A stretch of 15,041 nucleotides of DNA from ZC4RG30 sp039800965 (GTDB taxonomy: Bacteria; Pseudomonadota; Gammaproteobacteria; Steroidobacterales; Steroidobacteraceae). Shown here piece after piece: positions 1-7,885 of the stretch. The stretch covers positions 1 through 15,041 of the forward strand of contig JBDLPS010000042.1 in NCBI GenBank assembly GCA_039800965.1, given 5' to 3'. The notes beneath the pieces are model-generated. The model ran no database searches, was not told the origin of the DNA, and saw only the letters and a list, made by a program, of their open reading frames with translations. Position 1 is the stretch's first letter, and each line of letters begins with the position of its first letter. A program made the position numbers and the translations under genes.

Positions 1-788
1 TCCGCTGCGGGCGTGAGTGAAGTGATGCGGGGGTTGTCGCCGCAGACCGCACAGTCCTGTCGGCGGGCGAAACGGAATTCCTGGAAACGCAGCGTGAGCG
101 CGTCGTAGACGAGGAAACGGCCGATCAGCGGCTCGCCGATGCCAAGCACGAGTTTGATCGCCTCGGTTGCCTGCAGGCTGCCCATCACGCCGGGCAGCAC
201 GCCCAGTACGCCGGCTTCGGCGCAACTGGGCACGAGGGCTTTCTCGGCATCGGGGAACAGGCACCGGTAGCAGGGGCCTCTGCCTGGCACATAGGTCATG
301 GCCTGGCCTTCGAAACGGTGGATGGCGGCCGAGACCAGCGGTTTGCCGCCCAGCACGCAGGCGTCGTTGACCAGATATCGCGTCGACAGGCGATCGCTGC
401 CGTCGAGTACCAGGTCGTAGCCCGCGAAGAGTGCGGCTGCGCTCGCGGCATCGACCTTCAGGTCGTGCGCCACGACGCGCGTACCTGGGTTCAGCGCCAC
501 CAGCTTCTCGCGCGCGGCCTCGACCTTGGGTCTGCCGATGTCCGCGGTGCCGAACAGGACCTGTCGCTGCAGGTTCGACACGTCGACCGTATCGAAATCG
601 ACCAGGCCCAGCGTGCCGATGCCGGCCGCCGCGAGATACAGCGCGGCAGGCGAGCCCAGCCCCCCCGTGCCGACAAGCAGTACCCGCGCTGCCCGCAGGC
701 GGGCCTGGCCCGCGGTGCCGACCTCCGCCAGCGCGAGGTGGCGGGCGTAGCGGCGCGCGTCGTCGGCGGTGTAGGTCGGATCTGCCAT
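1..788 (-). CDS. moeB: MoeB/ThiF-family sulfur-carrier adenylyltransferase (3' end cut by window)
   Basis: MoeB-type enzymes use ATP to adenylate the C-terminal Gly-Gly of a small sulfur-carrier protein (MoaD, ThiS), the activation step in molybdopterin or thiamin sulfur transfer in the cytoplasm. About 262 residues are visible, reading MADPTYTADDARRYARHLAL at the start. Seen: the N-terminal RYxRH stretch matching RYNRQ of E. coli MoeB; the nucleotide-binding loop GTGGLG (residues 40-45); DFDTVDVSNLQRQ; the DLVLDGSDR loop with the Mg/ATP aspartate; and two zinc CxxC pairs, CYRC (173-176) and CAVC (246-249). E. coli MoeB ends soon after the second pair. This frame stays open to the window edge, so either a few residues or a C-terminal rhodanese domain could be missing. 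The ATG at 788 is chosen because it places RYxRH at the family's usual distance. No Shine-Dalgarno is visible upstream. ThiF is the main alternative identity. Confidence 0.9.
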   Translation of the reverse strand, partial: MADPTYTADDARRYARHLALAEVGTAGQARLRAARVLLVGTGGLGSPAALYLAAAGIGTLGLVDFDTVDVSNLQRQVLFGTADIGRPKVEAAREKLVALNPGTRVVAHDLKVDAASAAALFAGYDLVLDGSDRLSTRYLVNDACVLGGKPLVSAAIHRFEGQAMTYVPGRGPCYRCLFPDAEKALVPSCAEAGVLGVLPGVMGSLQATEAIKLVLGIGEPLIGRFLVYDALTLRFQEFRFARRQDCAVCGDNPRITSLTPAA

Positions 789-797
789 GCGGCCCGC

Positions 798-826
798 ATC
801 ACACCGTGCAGCTCCGCGGGTGTCAA
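798..826 (-). promoter_or_regulatory. Probable sigma70 promoter for moeB
   Basis: On the minus strand a perfect -35 hexamer TTGACA (821-826) is followed after exactly 17 bp by TGTGAT (798-803), four of six matches to TATAAT. The -10 ends only 9 bp before the moeB ATG, so initiation at the usual distance would fall at about position 790-792, giving almost no leader. This is a sequence match only; the start site is inferred. It lies in the 129-bp gap between moeB and the divergent SDR gene. I see no comparable plus-strand promoter in that gap. Confidence 0.5.
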
Positions 827-917
827 CCGGGCCGGCACCATGACATCTCCCGGTGTCCGTGGGGGGCTGCTAGGCTTGCCGCCTCGTTTCCGCAGGTCCT
901 TGCTCCGCGTCACGCGC

Positions 918-1652
918 ATGTCCGATTTGCCACTTTCCGCCGAACGGGTCGCCTGGCGCCGCCCGGACCGTCGCGTTGCGATCATCACCGGGGCCGGGTC
1001 CGGTGCCGGCGCGGCCATCGCGCGCGCGTTCGCCGCCGATGGGGTCCGCGTGCTCGTCTCGGACGTCGACTACATGCTCGCCGGCGATGTCGCTGCCGAC
1101 ATCCGCGACCACGGCGGTACCGCCCTCGCGCACCGCTGTGACGTCACCAGCGACGAGCAGGTTTCCGGTCTGTTCGAACGGGCCCAGCGCGAGTTCGGGA
1201 ACGTCGACTACGTCGTCAACAATGCCGGTCCCCGCCAGGCCGGCGATCCGCTGGCACAGGCTGTCCGCATCATCGACGCGAACCTCCTCGGCACGGTCCG
1301 CGTCACTGCCAGGGCGATCGATGCGATGCGCCTGCGTGGTGGTGCGGTGGTCAACGTCGCGGCAGCCGAGGGCCTCGGCTTCGGTGCCAGCGCACACCCT
1401 GCGTTCGCGGCGGCCAAGGCCGGCGTGCTGCGCTTCACCACCGCGCTGGAGACGCTGGCCACCGGCCGCGGCGTCCGCGTCTATTGCGTGGCTCCGGACC
1501 GCATCGACAGCCCGGAGGCCTTCGGCGAATTCGTCGTATCCCTGTCCGGGCATGTCGATTGCGCCGGTCGCGTCGTGTTGTACCGCGCCGGCGGCGAGTC
1601 GTTGATCATCGCCGCCGAGGATGCGGGTTATGGCAAGGTTGAGGCGTTCTGA
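918..1652 (+). CDS. Short-chain dehydrogenase/reductase lacking catalytic Ser and Tyr (likely pseudoenzyme)
   Basis: A 244-residue classical-type SDR with a Rossmann fold. Seen: the cofactor loop TGAGSGAG (24-31), the acidic pair DVD after beta-2 (49-51), CDVTSDE (74-80), NNAG (101-104), and the structural Asn in ANLLG (N122). The active-site region reads VVNVAAAEG...PAFAAAKAG. The catalytic Tyr of YxxxK is Phe163 (Lys167 is kept), and the catalytic Ser 13 residues before it is Ala150. An ordinary SDR redox reaction is therefore unlikely, although NAD(P) binding may remain. The ATG at 918 is chosen because it starts just before the Rossmann core. The frame is open upstream, and an ATG at 840 would add 26 residues of unconvincing sequence. 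No clear Shine-Dalgarno is seen. It is the first gene of a run with mmsA, 17 bp before that gene. The position is one where a 3-hydroxyacid dehydrogenase partner of mmsA might be expected, but this protein lacks the residues for it. Confidence 0.85.
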   Translation: MSDLPLSAERVAWRRPDRRVAIITGAGSGAGAAIARAFAADGVRVLVSDVDYMLAGDVAADIRDHGGTALAHRCDVTSDEQVSGLFERAQREFGNVDYVVNNAGPRQAGDPLAQAVRIIDANLLGTVRVTARAIDAMRLRGGAVVNVAAAEGLGFGASAHPAFAAAKAGVLRFTTALETLATGRGVRVYCVAPDRIDSPEAFGEFVVSLSGHVDCAGRVVLYRAGGESLIIAAEDAGYGKVEAF

Positions 1653-1658
1653 CGCCCT

Positions 1659-1662
1659 GGAG
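1659..1662 (+). promoter_or_regulatory. Ribosome binding site supporting the mmsA GTG start
   Basis: GGAG lies 7 nt before the GTG at 1670. It decides in favour of this non-ATG start, which also gives the N-terminus expected of the family (MRDIGHYIGG). A small perfect hairpin (GGCGT, 4-nt loop, ACGCC; 1643-1656) spans the stop codon of the preceding SDR gene and ends just upstream of this site. Confidence 0.7.
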
Positions 1663-1669
1663 CAGTCTC

Positions 1670-3163
1670 GTGCGTGACATAGGTCATTACATCGGCGGTC
1701 GTAACGTGCCGGGTTCCGGCTCGGCCGGTTCGACGGTTTTCGATCCGGCCACCGGACTGCCGACGGGTCGCGTCCGTCTGGGCGGCGCCGGCGAGGTCGA
1801 CGCCGCGGTGGCTGCGGCCCGTGCAGCCTTTACCGGTTGGTCCGAAACGCCGGCCCTGCGCCGTGCCCGCGTGCTGTTCCGGTTCCGCGACCTGCTCGAG
1901 GCGAACCACGATCGGCTCGCAGCATTGATCACCGCCGAGCATGGCAAGGTGCTGGACGACGCGCGTGGCGAGGTCACGCGAGGGATCGAGATCGTCGAAT
2001 TCGCCTGCGGCATTCCGGCGCTGCTTTCCGGTCGGCATTCCGACAATGTCGGTGGTGGCATCGACAACTGGAACCTGCGCCAGCCGCTCGGCGTGGTCGC
2101 CGGAGTCACGCCGTTCAATTTTCCCGTCATGGTTCCGTTGTGGATGGCGCCGGTCGCACTCGCCTGTGGCAACAGCTTCGTGCTCAAGCCGTCGGAGCGC
2201 GATCCCTCCGCTTCGCTCGAGCTTGCGCGCCTGCTGCAGGAAGCGGGACTGCCCGATGGGGTGTTCAATGTCGTGCAGGGTGATCGTGCTGCGGTCGACG
2301 CGCTGGTCGCCCATCCCGACGTGATGGCGCTGTCCTTCGTCGGTTCGACGCCGGTCGCCGAGTCCCTCCATGTGGCTGCGGCGCACCAGGGCAAGCGCGT
2401 GCAGGCCTTGGGGGGCGCCAAGAACCACCTTGTCGTCATGCCGGATGCCGACCTCGGTCAGGCTGTCGATGCCCTCGTCGGTGCGGCCTACGGGTCGGCC
2501 GGCGAGCGTTGCATGGCGATTTCCGTTGCGGTCGCGGTCGGTGATGTCGGTGATCGCCTCGTCGAAGCACTGGCGGCCCGCACGCGCGCGCTGAAGGTCG
2601 GTGATGGCAGGGATCCGGGCGTGGAGATGGGTCCGCTGGTGACCGCGGCGCACCGCGATCGCGTTGCCTCTTGCATCGCTTCCGGTGTCGAGCAAGGCGC
2701 CCGACTCGTGGTCGATGGCCGAGGCCTGTCGGTGCCCGGTCGCGAAGGAGGCTTTTTCCTGGGCGGCACGCTGTTCGACGAGGTGAGTGCCTCCCAGCGC
2801 ATCTACCAGGAAGAGATCTTCGGCCCTGTGCTGTGCGTCGTCCGCGTTCCGGACCTCGCTGCCGCGGTGCGGTTGATCAACGAACACCCCTTCGGCAACG
2901 GGGCAGCGTGCTTTACCGCCGACGGCGGGACGGCCCGCGCCTTCGCCCGCAGCGTGCAGGCAGGCATGGTCGGCATCAACGTGCCGATCCCGGTGCCCAT
3001 GGCCTGGCATTCCTTCGGGGGCTGGAAGCGTTCGCTCTACGGCGACCACCATGCCTACGGAGAGGAAGGCATCCGTTTCTACACGCGCTACAAGAGCATC
3101 ATGCAGCGCTGGCCCGAGGGCGGAAGCAAGGGCCCTGAATTCACGATGCCCACTTCGGGTTGA
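1670..3163 (+). CDS. mmsA: CoA-acylating methylmalonate-semialdehyde dehydrogenase
   Basis: A 497-residue aldehyde dehydrogenase of the MmsA branch. It oxidises methylmalonate (or malonate) semialdehyde with NAD+ and CoA to propionyl-CoA (or acetyl-CoA) and CO2, in the cytoplasm. The family serves valine, thymine, beta-alanine and inositol breakdown. Seen: TPFNFP with oxyanion Asn150, VLKPSE (Lys173), FVGSTPVAE (224-231), QALGGAKNH (245-253), which lacks the general-base Glu of ordinary ALDHs as expected for a CoA-acylating enzyme, and the nucleophile Cys281 in GERCMA. EEIFGPVL and a C-terminal block MAWHSFGGWKRSLYGDHHAYGEEG typical of MmsA follow. Length is normal for the family (about 500). 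GTG start with a good ribosome binding site. It lies 17 bp after the SDR gene and 20 bp before the alpha-hydroxy-acid dehydrogenase, so probably one transcript. The exact semialdehyde cannot be read from sequence. Confidence 0.95.
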   Translation: MRDIGHYIGGRNVPGSGSAGSTVFDPATGLPTGRVRLGGAGEVDAAVAAARAAFTGWSETPALRRARVLFRFRDLLEANHDRLAALITAEHGKVLDDARGEVTRGIEIVEFACGIPALLSGRHSDNVGGGIDNWNLRQPLGVVAGVTPFNFPVMVPLWMAPVALACGNSFVLKPSERDPSASLELARLLQEAGLPDGVFNVVQGDRAAVDALVAHPDVMALSFVGSTPVAESLHVAAAHQGKRVQALGGAKNHLVVMPDADLGQAVDALVGAAYGSAGERCMAISVAVAVGDVGDRLVEALAARTRALKVGDGRDPGVEMGPLVTAAHRDRVASCIASGVEQGARLVVDGRGLSVPGREGGFFLGGTLFDEVSASQRIYQEEIFGPVLCVVRVPDLAAAVRLINEHPFGNGAACFTADGGTARAFARSVQAGMVGINVPIPVPMAWHSFGGWKRSLYGDHHAYGEEGIRFYTRYKSIMQRWPEGGSKGPEFTMPTSG

Positions 3164-3183
3164 TTTCACCAACGGACAGTACG

Positions 3184-4323
3184 ATGACAGTCATCAACAG
3201 CATCGCCGACCTGCGCGCCATCGCGAAGCGTCGCGTGCCCAAGGCCATTTTCGAATACGTCGATCATGGGTCTTACGACGAACTCACTTTCGGTCGCAAC
3301 CGCAGTGACTTCCATGCGCTGCGTTTCCGCCAGAAAGTCCTCGTCGACGTGCGTGCGCAGTCGATGCAGCGCGAGATCCTCGGCGTCACGGCCAACATGC
3401 CGGCCGTGATCGCGCCGACCGGGCTCACCGGCCTGGTGCACCGTGACGGCGAGATCCTCGCCGCGCAGGCGGCGGAGACCTTCGGCATCCCGTTCTGCCT
3501 GAGCACCGTGTCGGTCTGTTCCATCGAAGACGTTCGCGAGGCCACGACGGCACCGTTCTGGTTCCAGCTCTACGTGATGAAGGATCGTGGCTATACCGCT
3601 GCGCTGATGGACCGCGCCGAGGCTGCCGGTTGCCCCGTGCTGGTGCTCACGGTGGATATCCCCGTGTCTGGCCTGCGCCGCCGTGATGCGAAGAACGGCC
3701 TGGCGGTGCCGCCGCGCCTCACCCTGCGCAACACGCTGGACATCATGACCAAGCCCGCCTGGGCCTTGGGGGTGATGATGGGCAAGCGAAAGACCTTCGG
3801 TAACCTCGCCGCCGCTGTTCCGCACACGGGCGGGATGGCGACGCTGTCCCAGTGGATCGCCAGCCAGTTCGACGCCTCGGTGACGTGGAAGGACCTTGAG
3901 CAGATCCGTGCGCGCTGGAAGGGCAAGCTCGTCGTGAAAGGCATTCTGGATGCCGACGATGCCCGCCAGGCCGTCGCCCTCGGTGCGGACGCGGTCGTCG
4001 TCAGCAACCATGGCGGACGCCAGCTCGATGGTGCGCCGTCTTCCATCGCCGCCTTGCCGCGGGTGGTCGAGGCCGTCGCCGGTCGTGGCGAAGTCCTGCT
4101 CGATGGCGGCATCCGTTCGGGCCAGGACATCCTCAAGTCCGTCGCGCTGGGCGCGAACGCGGTGATGACGGGGCGTGCCTTCCTTTACGGCCTGGGCGCC
4201 CGGGGGCGGGAAGGCGTGAAGATGGCGCTGGACATCATGAGCGGCGAACTCAAGGTCAGCCTGGCGCTCACCGGCTGCAACGACGTGCGGGATGCGTCGC
4301 CCGAGATCCTCTACCGCGACTGA
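3184..4323 (+). CDS. lldD: FMN-dependent L-lactate / alpha-hydroxy-acid dehydrogenase
   Basis: A 379-residue TIM-barrel flavoenzyme of the LldD / glycolate oxidase / mandelate dehydrogenase family. It oxidises an L-2-hydroxy acid to the 2-keto acid and, in the LldD branch, passes electrons to the membrane quinone pool. Seen: Tyr25 in EYVDHGSYDE, APTGLTG (77-83), LSTVSVCSIE (106-115), WFQLYV (126-131), LTVDIP (155-160), VKGIL with Lys252, the catalytic SNHGGRQLD (His276, Arg279), LDGGIR (306-311) and TGRAFLYG (329-336), which bind FMN phosphate. Length matches LldD. The ATG at 3184 starts at the family's usual N-terminus; an in-frame TTG at 3160 that overlaps the mmsA stop is less likely. The RBS is weak. 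The last 13 bases overlap the 3' end of the convergent HlyD-type gene. The family is certain, lactate as the substrate less so: the GLRRRDAKNGLAVPPRLTLRN stretch differs from E. coli LldD, and other 2-hydroxy acids are possible. Confidence 0.85.
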   Translation: MTVINSIADLRAIAKRRVPKAIFEYVDHGSYDELTFGRNRSDFHALRFRQKVLVDVRAQSMQREILGVTANMPAVIAPTGLTGLVHRDGEILAAQAAETFGIPFCLSTVSVCSIEDVREATTAPFWFQLYVMKDRGYTAALMDRAEAAGCPVLVLTVDIPVSGLRRRDAKNGLAVPPRLTLRNTLDIMTKPAWALGVMMGKRKTFGNLAAAVPHTGGMATLSQWIASQFDASVTWKDLEQIRARWKGKLVVKGILDADDARQAVALGADAVVVSNHGGRQLDGAPSSIAALPRVVEAVAGRGEVLLDGGIRSGQDILKSVALGANAVMTGRAFLYGLGARGREGVKMALDIMSGELKVSLALTGCNDVRDASPEILYRD

Positions 4324-5513
4324 GGGCGCAGGGTGATGCGCTTGCCATCGCGCAGCGCATCGCCGGGATACAGCACCACCGTCTGCCCGGGTTCCAGGCC
4401 GGACAACACCTCTGCCGTATCGGCATTGCGCAGGCCGATCTCCACCGTCCGCAGCCTTGCCCGACCACCCTGCACGGCGTAGACGCACCAGCGCTCCGCC
4501 TGACGCAGCAGCGCGGCCACCGGAACCTGCAGGGCATCGGCGCGGCGGGCGACTTCGATCCGGCCTTCCACACGGTAGCCATCCCCGACGGCCAGGTGGA
4601 CGCCATCGCCGGACTGCAGTTCGACGATCACGTCCACGCGGTGTTCCTCGATGCCCAGCGCCGAAACCTTCAGGCGCGCCGCGGGCTCGATGCGCGCCAC
4701 GCGTCCCTCGAGTCGCGCGGCATCGCCGGCCACGAGCGTGGCTCGTGCACCAGGGGCGATCCGCGTCGCGTCTTCGGACAGCACGTCGACGACGGCTTCC
4801 AGGCGGGAGACGTCGCCGATCTCGAGGATCGCCGCGCCCAGCGCCACCGGTCCGGCGCTCTCGACCGCGAGTGATAGCACCTGTCCGCCCACCGGGGCGC
4901 GCAGCGTCCAGAGGTTCGCACCGGTGCCCGTCGGTTCGCCGCCCAGTCGTGCGGTTGCTGCACGCGCCTGCTGCAGGTCGTGCAGCGCTGCATCGGCCTC
5001 GAAGTCCGCCGCTTCCCGTTCCCGTTGGCGTGCCGCGAGGGTGAGGGCCGCCTTTTCCCTGTCGCTCGCCGGGACGAAGCCTTGGCGTGACAGGTCATCG
5101 ATGCGCCTTGCGTCCCGTTCCGCCTGCCGCAATGCCTCGTCGGCCTGGCGCAGCAAGCTTGTCGCCCGCGCATGCCGCGCGTCGGCAGCCTCGCGGCGCG
5201 CCACCAGTTCGGCGCGGGTGCGGGCGTCGAGCAACTGCGCGTTGCCGGGTTCGATCACGGCGAGCTGCTGGCCTTTCACCACGGTGTCGCCCGCCTTCAC
5301 CAAGGGTCGCTGCAACAACCCGGCGACGGGCGCCGACAGACGATACCGGTCGCGCACCCGCAGGACGCCGTCCTCGTCGACGGTCTGCACGAAGGCCCCC
5401 CTCGTCACGCGCCCGATCTCGATCTCCAGCGCGGTGGGCTGCAGGACCCAGGCCAGCAGCGCGGCAAATCCGGTTGCGGCCAATGCCAGCGTCAACAGGG
5501 ATCGGGTCTTCAT
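4311..5513 (-). CDS. HlyD/MacA-type periplasmic adaptor (membrane fusion protein)
   Basis: A 400-residue adaptor that would connect the inner-membrane ABC transporter encoded upstream to an outer-membrane channel. Seen: a short N-terminal cytoplasmic stretch MKTRS, one hydrophobic anchor or signal segment (about 6-24), the first half of a biotinyl/lipoyl domain (about 58-90, APVAGLLQRPLVKAGDTVVKGQ), an alpha-helical hairpin rich in Ala, Arg, Glu and Gln (about 95-190), the second lipoyl half (203-232, LRAPVGGQVLS), then beta-barrel and membrane-proximal domains (from about 236, with PVAALL at 331-336). Domain order and length are typical. The ATG at 5513 lies 8 bp after the permease stop; longer in-frame starts would run back into the permease gene. 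It is the last gene of the ATPase-permease-adaptor set. Its stop overlaps the end of the convergent lldD-like gene. No TolC-like gene is present here. The substrate is unknown. Confidence 0.88.
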   Translation of the reverse strand: MKTRSLLTLALAATGFAALLAWVLQPTALEIEIGRVTRGAFVQTVDEDGVLRVRDRYRLSAPVAGLLQRPLVKAGDTVVKGQQLAVIEPGNAQLLDARTRAELVARREAADARHARATSLLRQADEALRQAERDARRIDDLSRQGFVPASDREKAALTLAARQREREAADFEADAALHDLQQARAATARLGGEPTGTGANLWTLRAPVGGQVLSLAVESAGPVALGAAILEIGDVSRLEAVVDVLSEDATRIAPGARATLVAGDAARLEGRVARIEPAARLKVSALGIEEHRVDVIVELQSGDGVHLAVGDGYRVEGRIEVARRADALQVPVAALLRQAERWCVYAVQGGRARLRTVEIGLRNADTAEVLSGLEPGQTVVLYPGDALRDGKRITLRPQSR

Positions 5514-5521
5514 GGCTGCTT

Positions 5522-7885
5522 TCAGTCCCGGGTCTTCAGTACGGCGATGAGGTCCAGCGTGTCGATGCGGCGGCGCACGACCAAGGCCGATGCCAGTGCT
5601 GCGGCAAGCGTCACCATCGCAGCATACGCGTAGGTTGTCGGCAGGATCACGAGGGGAATCCGCAGTTCGTCGCCGGCGATCAGCCAGGCGGTCAGCGCTG
5701 CAAGCCCGCGCCCGAGCACGAAGCCCAGAGGGAGGGCGCAGGCGACCTGCAGTCCGACTTGCCACAGCAGCAGCGCGGAGACTTCCCCGCGCCGGAGTCC
5801 CAGTACGCGCAGGGTGGCGAATTCCCAGGCGCGTTCAGCCAGCGCGACGCGAGCGCTGTTGAAGACGATGCCGACGGAAATGGCCGCCGCGAAAGCGCTG
5901 AGGATGCCCGTGAAGACCAGCAGGTTGCGCGCCGTCGTGTCGCGGAAGTCCGCCAGCAGTCGTGTCGTGTCGCCGCTGGCCGCGATCCCCGGCAGCAGCG
6001 GGACGGCCTGCAGCAGTGCCGCGCGACGGTCCGCGGACACCTGTAGCCGGACGGTGTTGTAGGCGCTCGATTCGCCCGCGAGCGCGTTCGCCAGTCGCCG
6101 CGGCGCATAGGCCGCGCGACCGATGAAGTTCCCGGCGACCACGCCGACGCGCAGCGCGCGTGCCGGTTCGGCACCTTCCAACGATTGCACCCAGAGCAGG
6201 TCGCCCGGCGCGACGCCAAGTCGCCGCGCCGCGATCGCCGTGATCGCGATGCTCTCGGGTTGCAGGGCGAGCGGACGGTTGTCGGCATCCAGCACGCGGT
6301 GCAGGCGTGCACCTTCGTCCAGGCCGACGAGCCCCGTCCGCAACCGTCTGTTGCCGCTGCGCAGTTCCACCGGGAGGTCGCGGCTGCCTTCGGCATGCAG
6401 CACGCCGGGCAGGCGCGCTGCCTCATGCAGCACCGAAGGGCTGCGCGGTTCCGCCAGCGTCAGGATCACGTCGGCCCTTTCCCGCAGCCCGAATTCGATG
6501 TGCAACAGGTGATCGAAGGCGTCACTCCACCAACTGCCACCGATGAGGATGGCCACTGCGCTTGCCATCCCGATCACGGTCAGCAGCGTTCGCAGCGGTC
6601 GTTGCGTCAGGTCGCGCAGTCCCATGGTGATCCGCGGCGGCAGGCCCTCGCGGCCGGCGAGGCGTTCCAGCCGGGATCTGCCTCGCAGGCGGGGCACCGG
6701 GGGCCGCAGCGCGGCGGCCGGGGGCAGCCGCACGATGTCCCGGATCGCGGTTGCCGTGGCGAGGGCCGCGGCCAGGAGCGTTGCCAGCAGCGCGCTGGCG
6801 GGCAGTTGCCATGCGAGGGTGTAGCCCGACCGGGCGAAATGGAAATAGTGCGTGTAGAGGCCGGTCAGCAGGCTGCCGAGCCATGCGCCGCCTGCGGTGC
6901 CGATCGCTCCGCCCAGCAGGATGATCAGCAACACGAGCCCGAAGTAGTGGGCGGCAATGCGTCGTGTCCCGTAGCCCAGCGATTTCAGCGTGGCCACCTG
7001 CAGTCTTTCGGTGGCGACATGCCGGCTGACCATCACGTGCAGAAGGAACAGCGCGACAGCAAGCAGGATCGCGGGGAACAGCGCACCGTACACGCGTTGC
7101 TCGTCGATCTCCTGCTGCAGCACGCGGTGGGACGGCTGGTCTTCCCGGGCATGGGCGCCCAGTCCGCCGTGGCGGGCGAGCAGCCGGTCGGTTGCCGCGA
7201 TCACGGCGGGAATGTCCTGCGCGCGAGGCACACGCAAGCTTGCGTGATTGAATGCGCCCGCCATGTCGTAGGCGCCATCCAGCACTTCACGCCGCACCCA
7301 GAAGATCCCGTAGCGTGCTTCGTCCCCCAGCGCGCTGCCGGCGGCGGCGAAGATGAATTCCGGCGAGACAGCGATACCCCGCACGGTAAAGCCCAGGCGC
7401 CGACCGTGGATCAGCAATTCCAGTGGGGAGCCGGGTGCCAGCGCGTGGCGGGTCGCGAAGGCCTCGCTCACCACCAGCCCCGCCGTGTCGTCGCGCGCCG
7501 GGAAAGCGCCCATGCGCACCGAGAGGCGGTTCATCCGGGGCGGTTGGCCGTCCACCGGCAGCGCGATGACGCGTCCCGAGAGCGCCTCCGGTTCGCCTGG
7601 CAGCGTGACCACGACCCTGCCTGCCACCGTCGTTTCGACGTCAGCTACCCCGTCCACGGTGCGCAGCTCGGCTGCCACCCGTTGTGGCGCGCGGCGCAGC
7701 GGCGCGAAGACCTGCGCGAAGCGTCCCTCTTCGTAGTCCCTCTCCCGCAGTCGCAGCAGCGAGTCATGTGCCGACAGGGCACCGGTGAACGCCGCGATAC
7801 CGCAGGCGATGACCAGTGCGATGGTGGATACCTGGCCGCGCAGTCGCCACGCGTCGCGCAGCAGCTTGCGCCGCAGGGCGTTCAC
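5522..7885 (-). CDS. ABC transporter permease with two FtsX domains
   Basis: A 787-residue inner-membrane permease. Seen: about eight hydrophobic segments, at roughly 19-39, 267-288, 315-338, 362-382, 432-453, 654-677, 705-727 and 750-771. They form two units of 1+3 helices, each with a large periplasmic domain (about 40-265 and 455-650). Each unit carries the FtsX-type coupling sequence after its second helix: ERLQVATLKSLGYGTRRIA (293-311) and ERAWEFATLRVLGLRRGEV (684-702). MacB has a single such unit, so this is the longer YbbP-like architecture, in which one polypeptide can supply both halves of the transporter. Start: GTG at 7885, which overlaps the ATPase stop in GTGA and implies translational coupling. 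An upstream extension of the frame only shadows the ATPase gene. Such permeases usually act mechanically on lipids, lipoproteins, peptides or exported small molecules. The substrate cannot be assigned. Confidence 0.88.
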   Translation of the reverse strand: MNALRRKLLRDAWRLRGQVSTIALVIACGIAAFTGALSAHDSLLRLRERDYEEGRFAQVFAPLRRAPQRVAAELRTVDGVADVETTVAGRVVVTLPGEPEALSGRVIALPVDGQPPRMNRLSVRMGAFPARDDTAGLVVSEAFATRHALAPGSPLELLIHGRRLGFTVRGIAVSPEFIFAAAGSALGDEARYGIFWVRREVLDGAYDMAGAFNHASLRVPRAQDIPAVIAATDRLLARHGGLGAHAREDQPSHRVLQQEIDEQRVYGALFPAILLAVALFLLHVMVSRHVATERLQVATLKSLGYGTRRIAAHYFGLVLLIILLGGAIGTAGGAWLGSLLTGLYTHYFHFARSGYTLAWQLPASALLATLLAAALATATAIRDIVRLPPAAALRPPVPRLRGRSRLERLAGREGLPPRITMGLRDLTQRPLRTLLTVIGMASAVAILIGGSWWSDAFDHLLHIEFGLRERADVILTLAEPRSPSVLHEAARLPGVLHAEGSRDLPVELRSGNRRLRTGLVGLDEGARLHRVLDADNRPLALQPESIAITAIAARRLGVAPGDLLWVQSLEGAEPARALRVGVVAGNFIGRAAYAPRRLANALAGESSAYNTVRLQVSADRRAALLQAVPLLPGIAASGDTTRLLADFRDTTARNLLVFTGILSAFAAAISVGIVFNSARVALAERAWEFATLRVLGLRRGEVSALLLWQVGLQVACALPLGFVLGRGLAALTAWLIAGDELRIPLVILPTTYAYAAMVTLAAALASALVVRRRIDTLDLIAVLKTRD

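Noticed and set aside
840..917. Upstream ATG at 840 as the SDR start
   Set aside because: It adds residues unlike any SDR N-terminus, whereas the ATG at 918 leads directly into the Rossmann core.
1643..1656. Small hairpin GGCGT/ACGCC at the end of the SDR gene as a terminator or attenuator
   Set aside because: Only a 5-bp stem, no U-run, and it lies within a closely spaced operon; mentioned only with the mmsA ribosome binding site.
1628..4488. Long antisense frames (514 and 440 codons) opposite mmsA and the hydroxyacid dehydrogenase
   Set aside because: Same low-complexity composition, no motifs and no ribosome binding site; the plus-strand genes are unambiguous.
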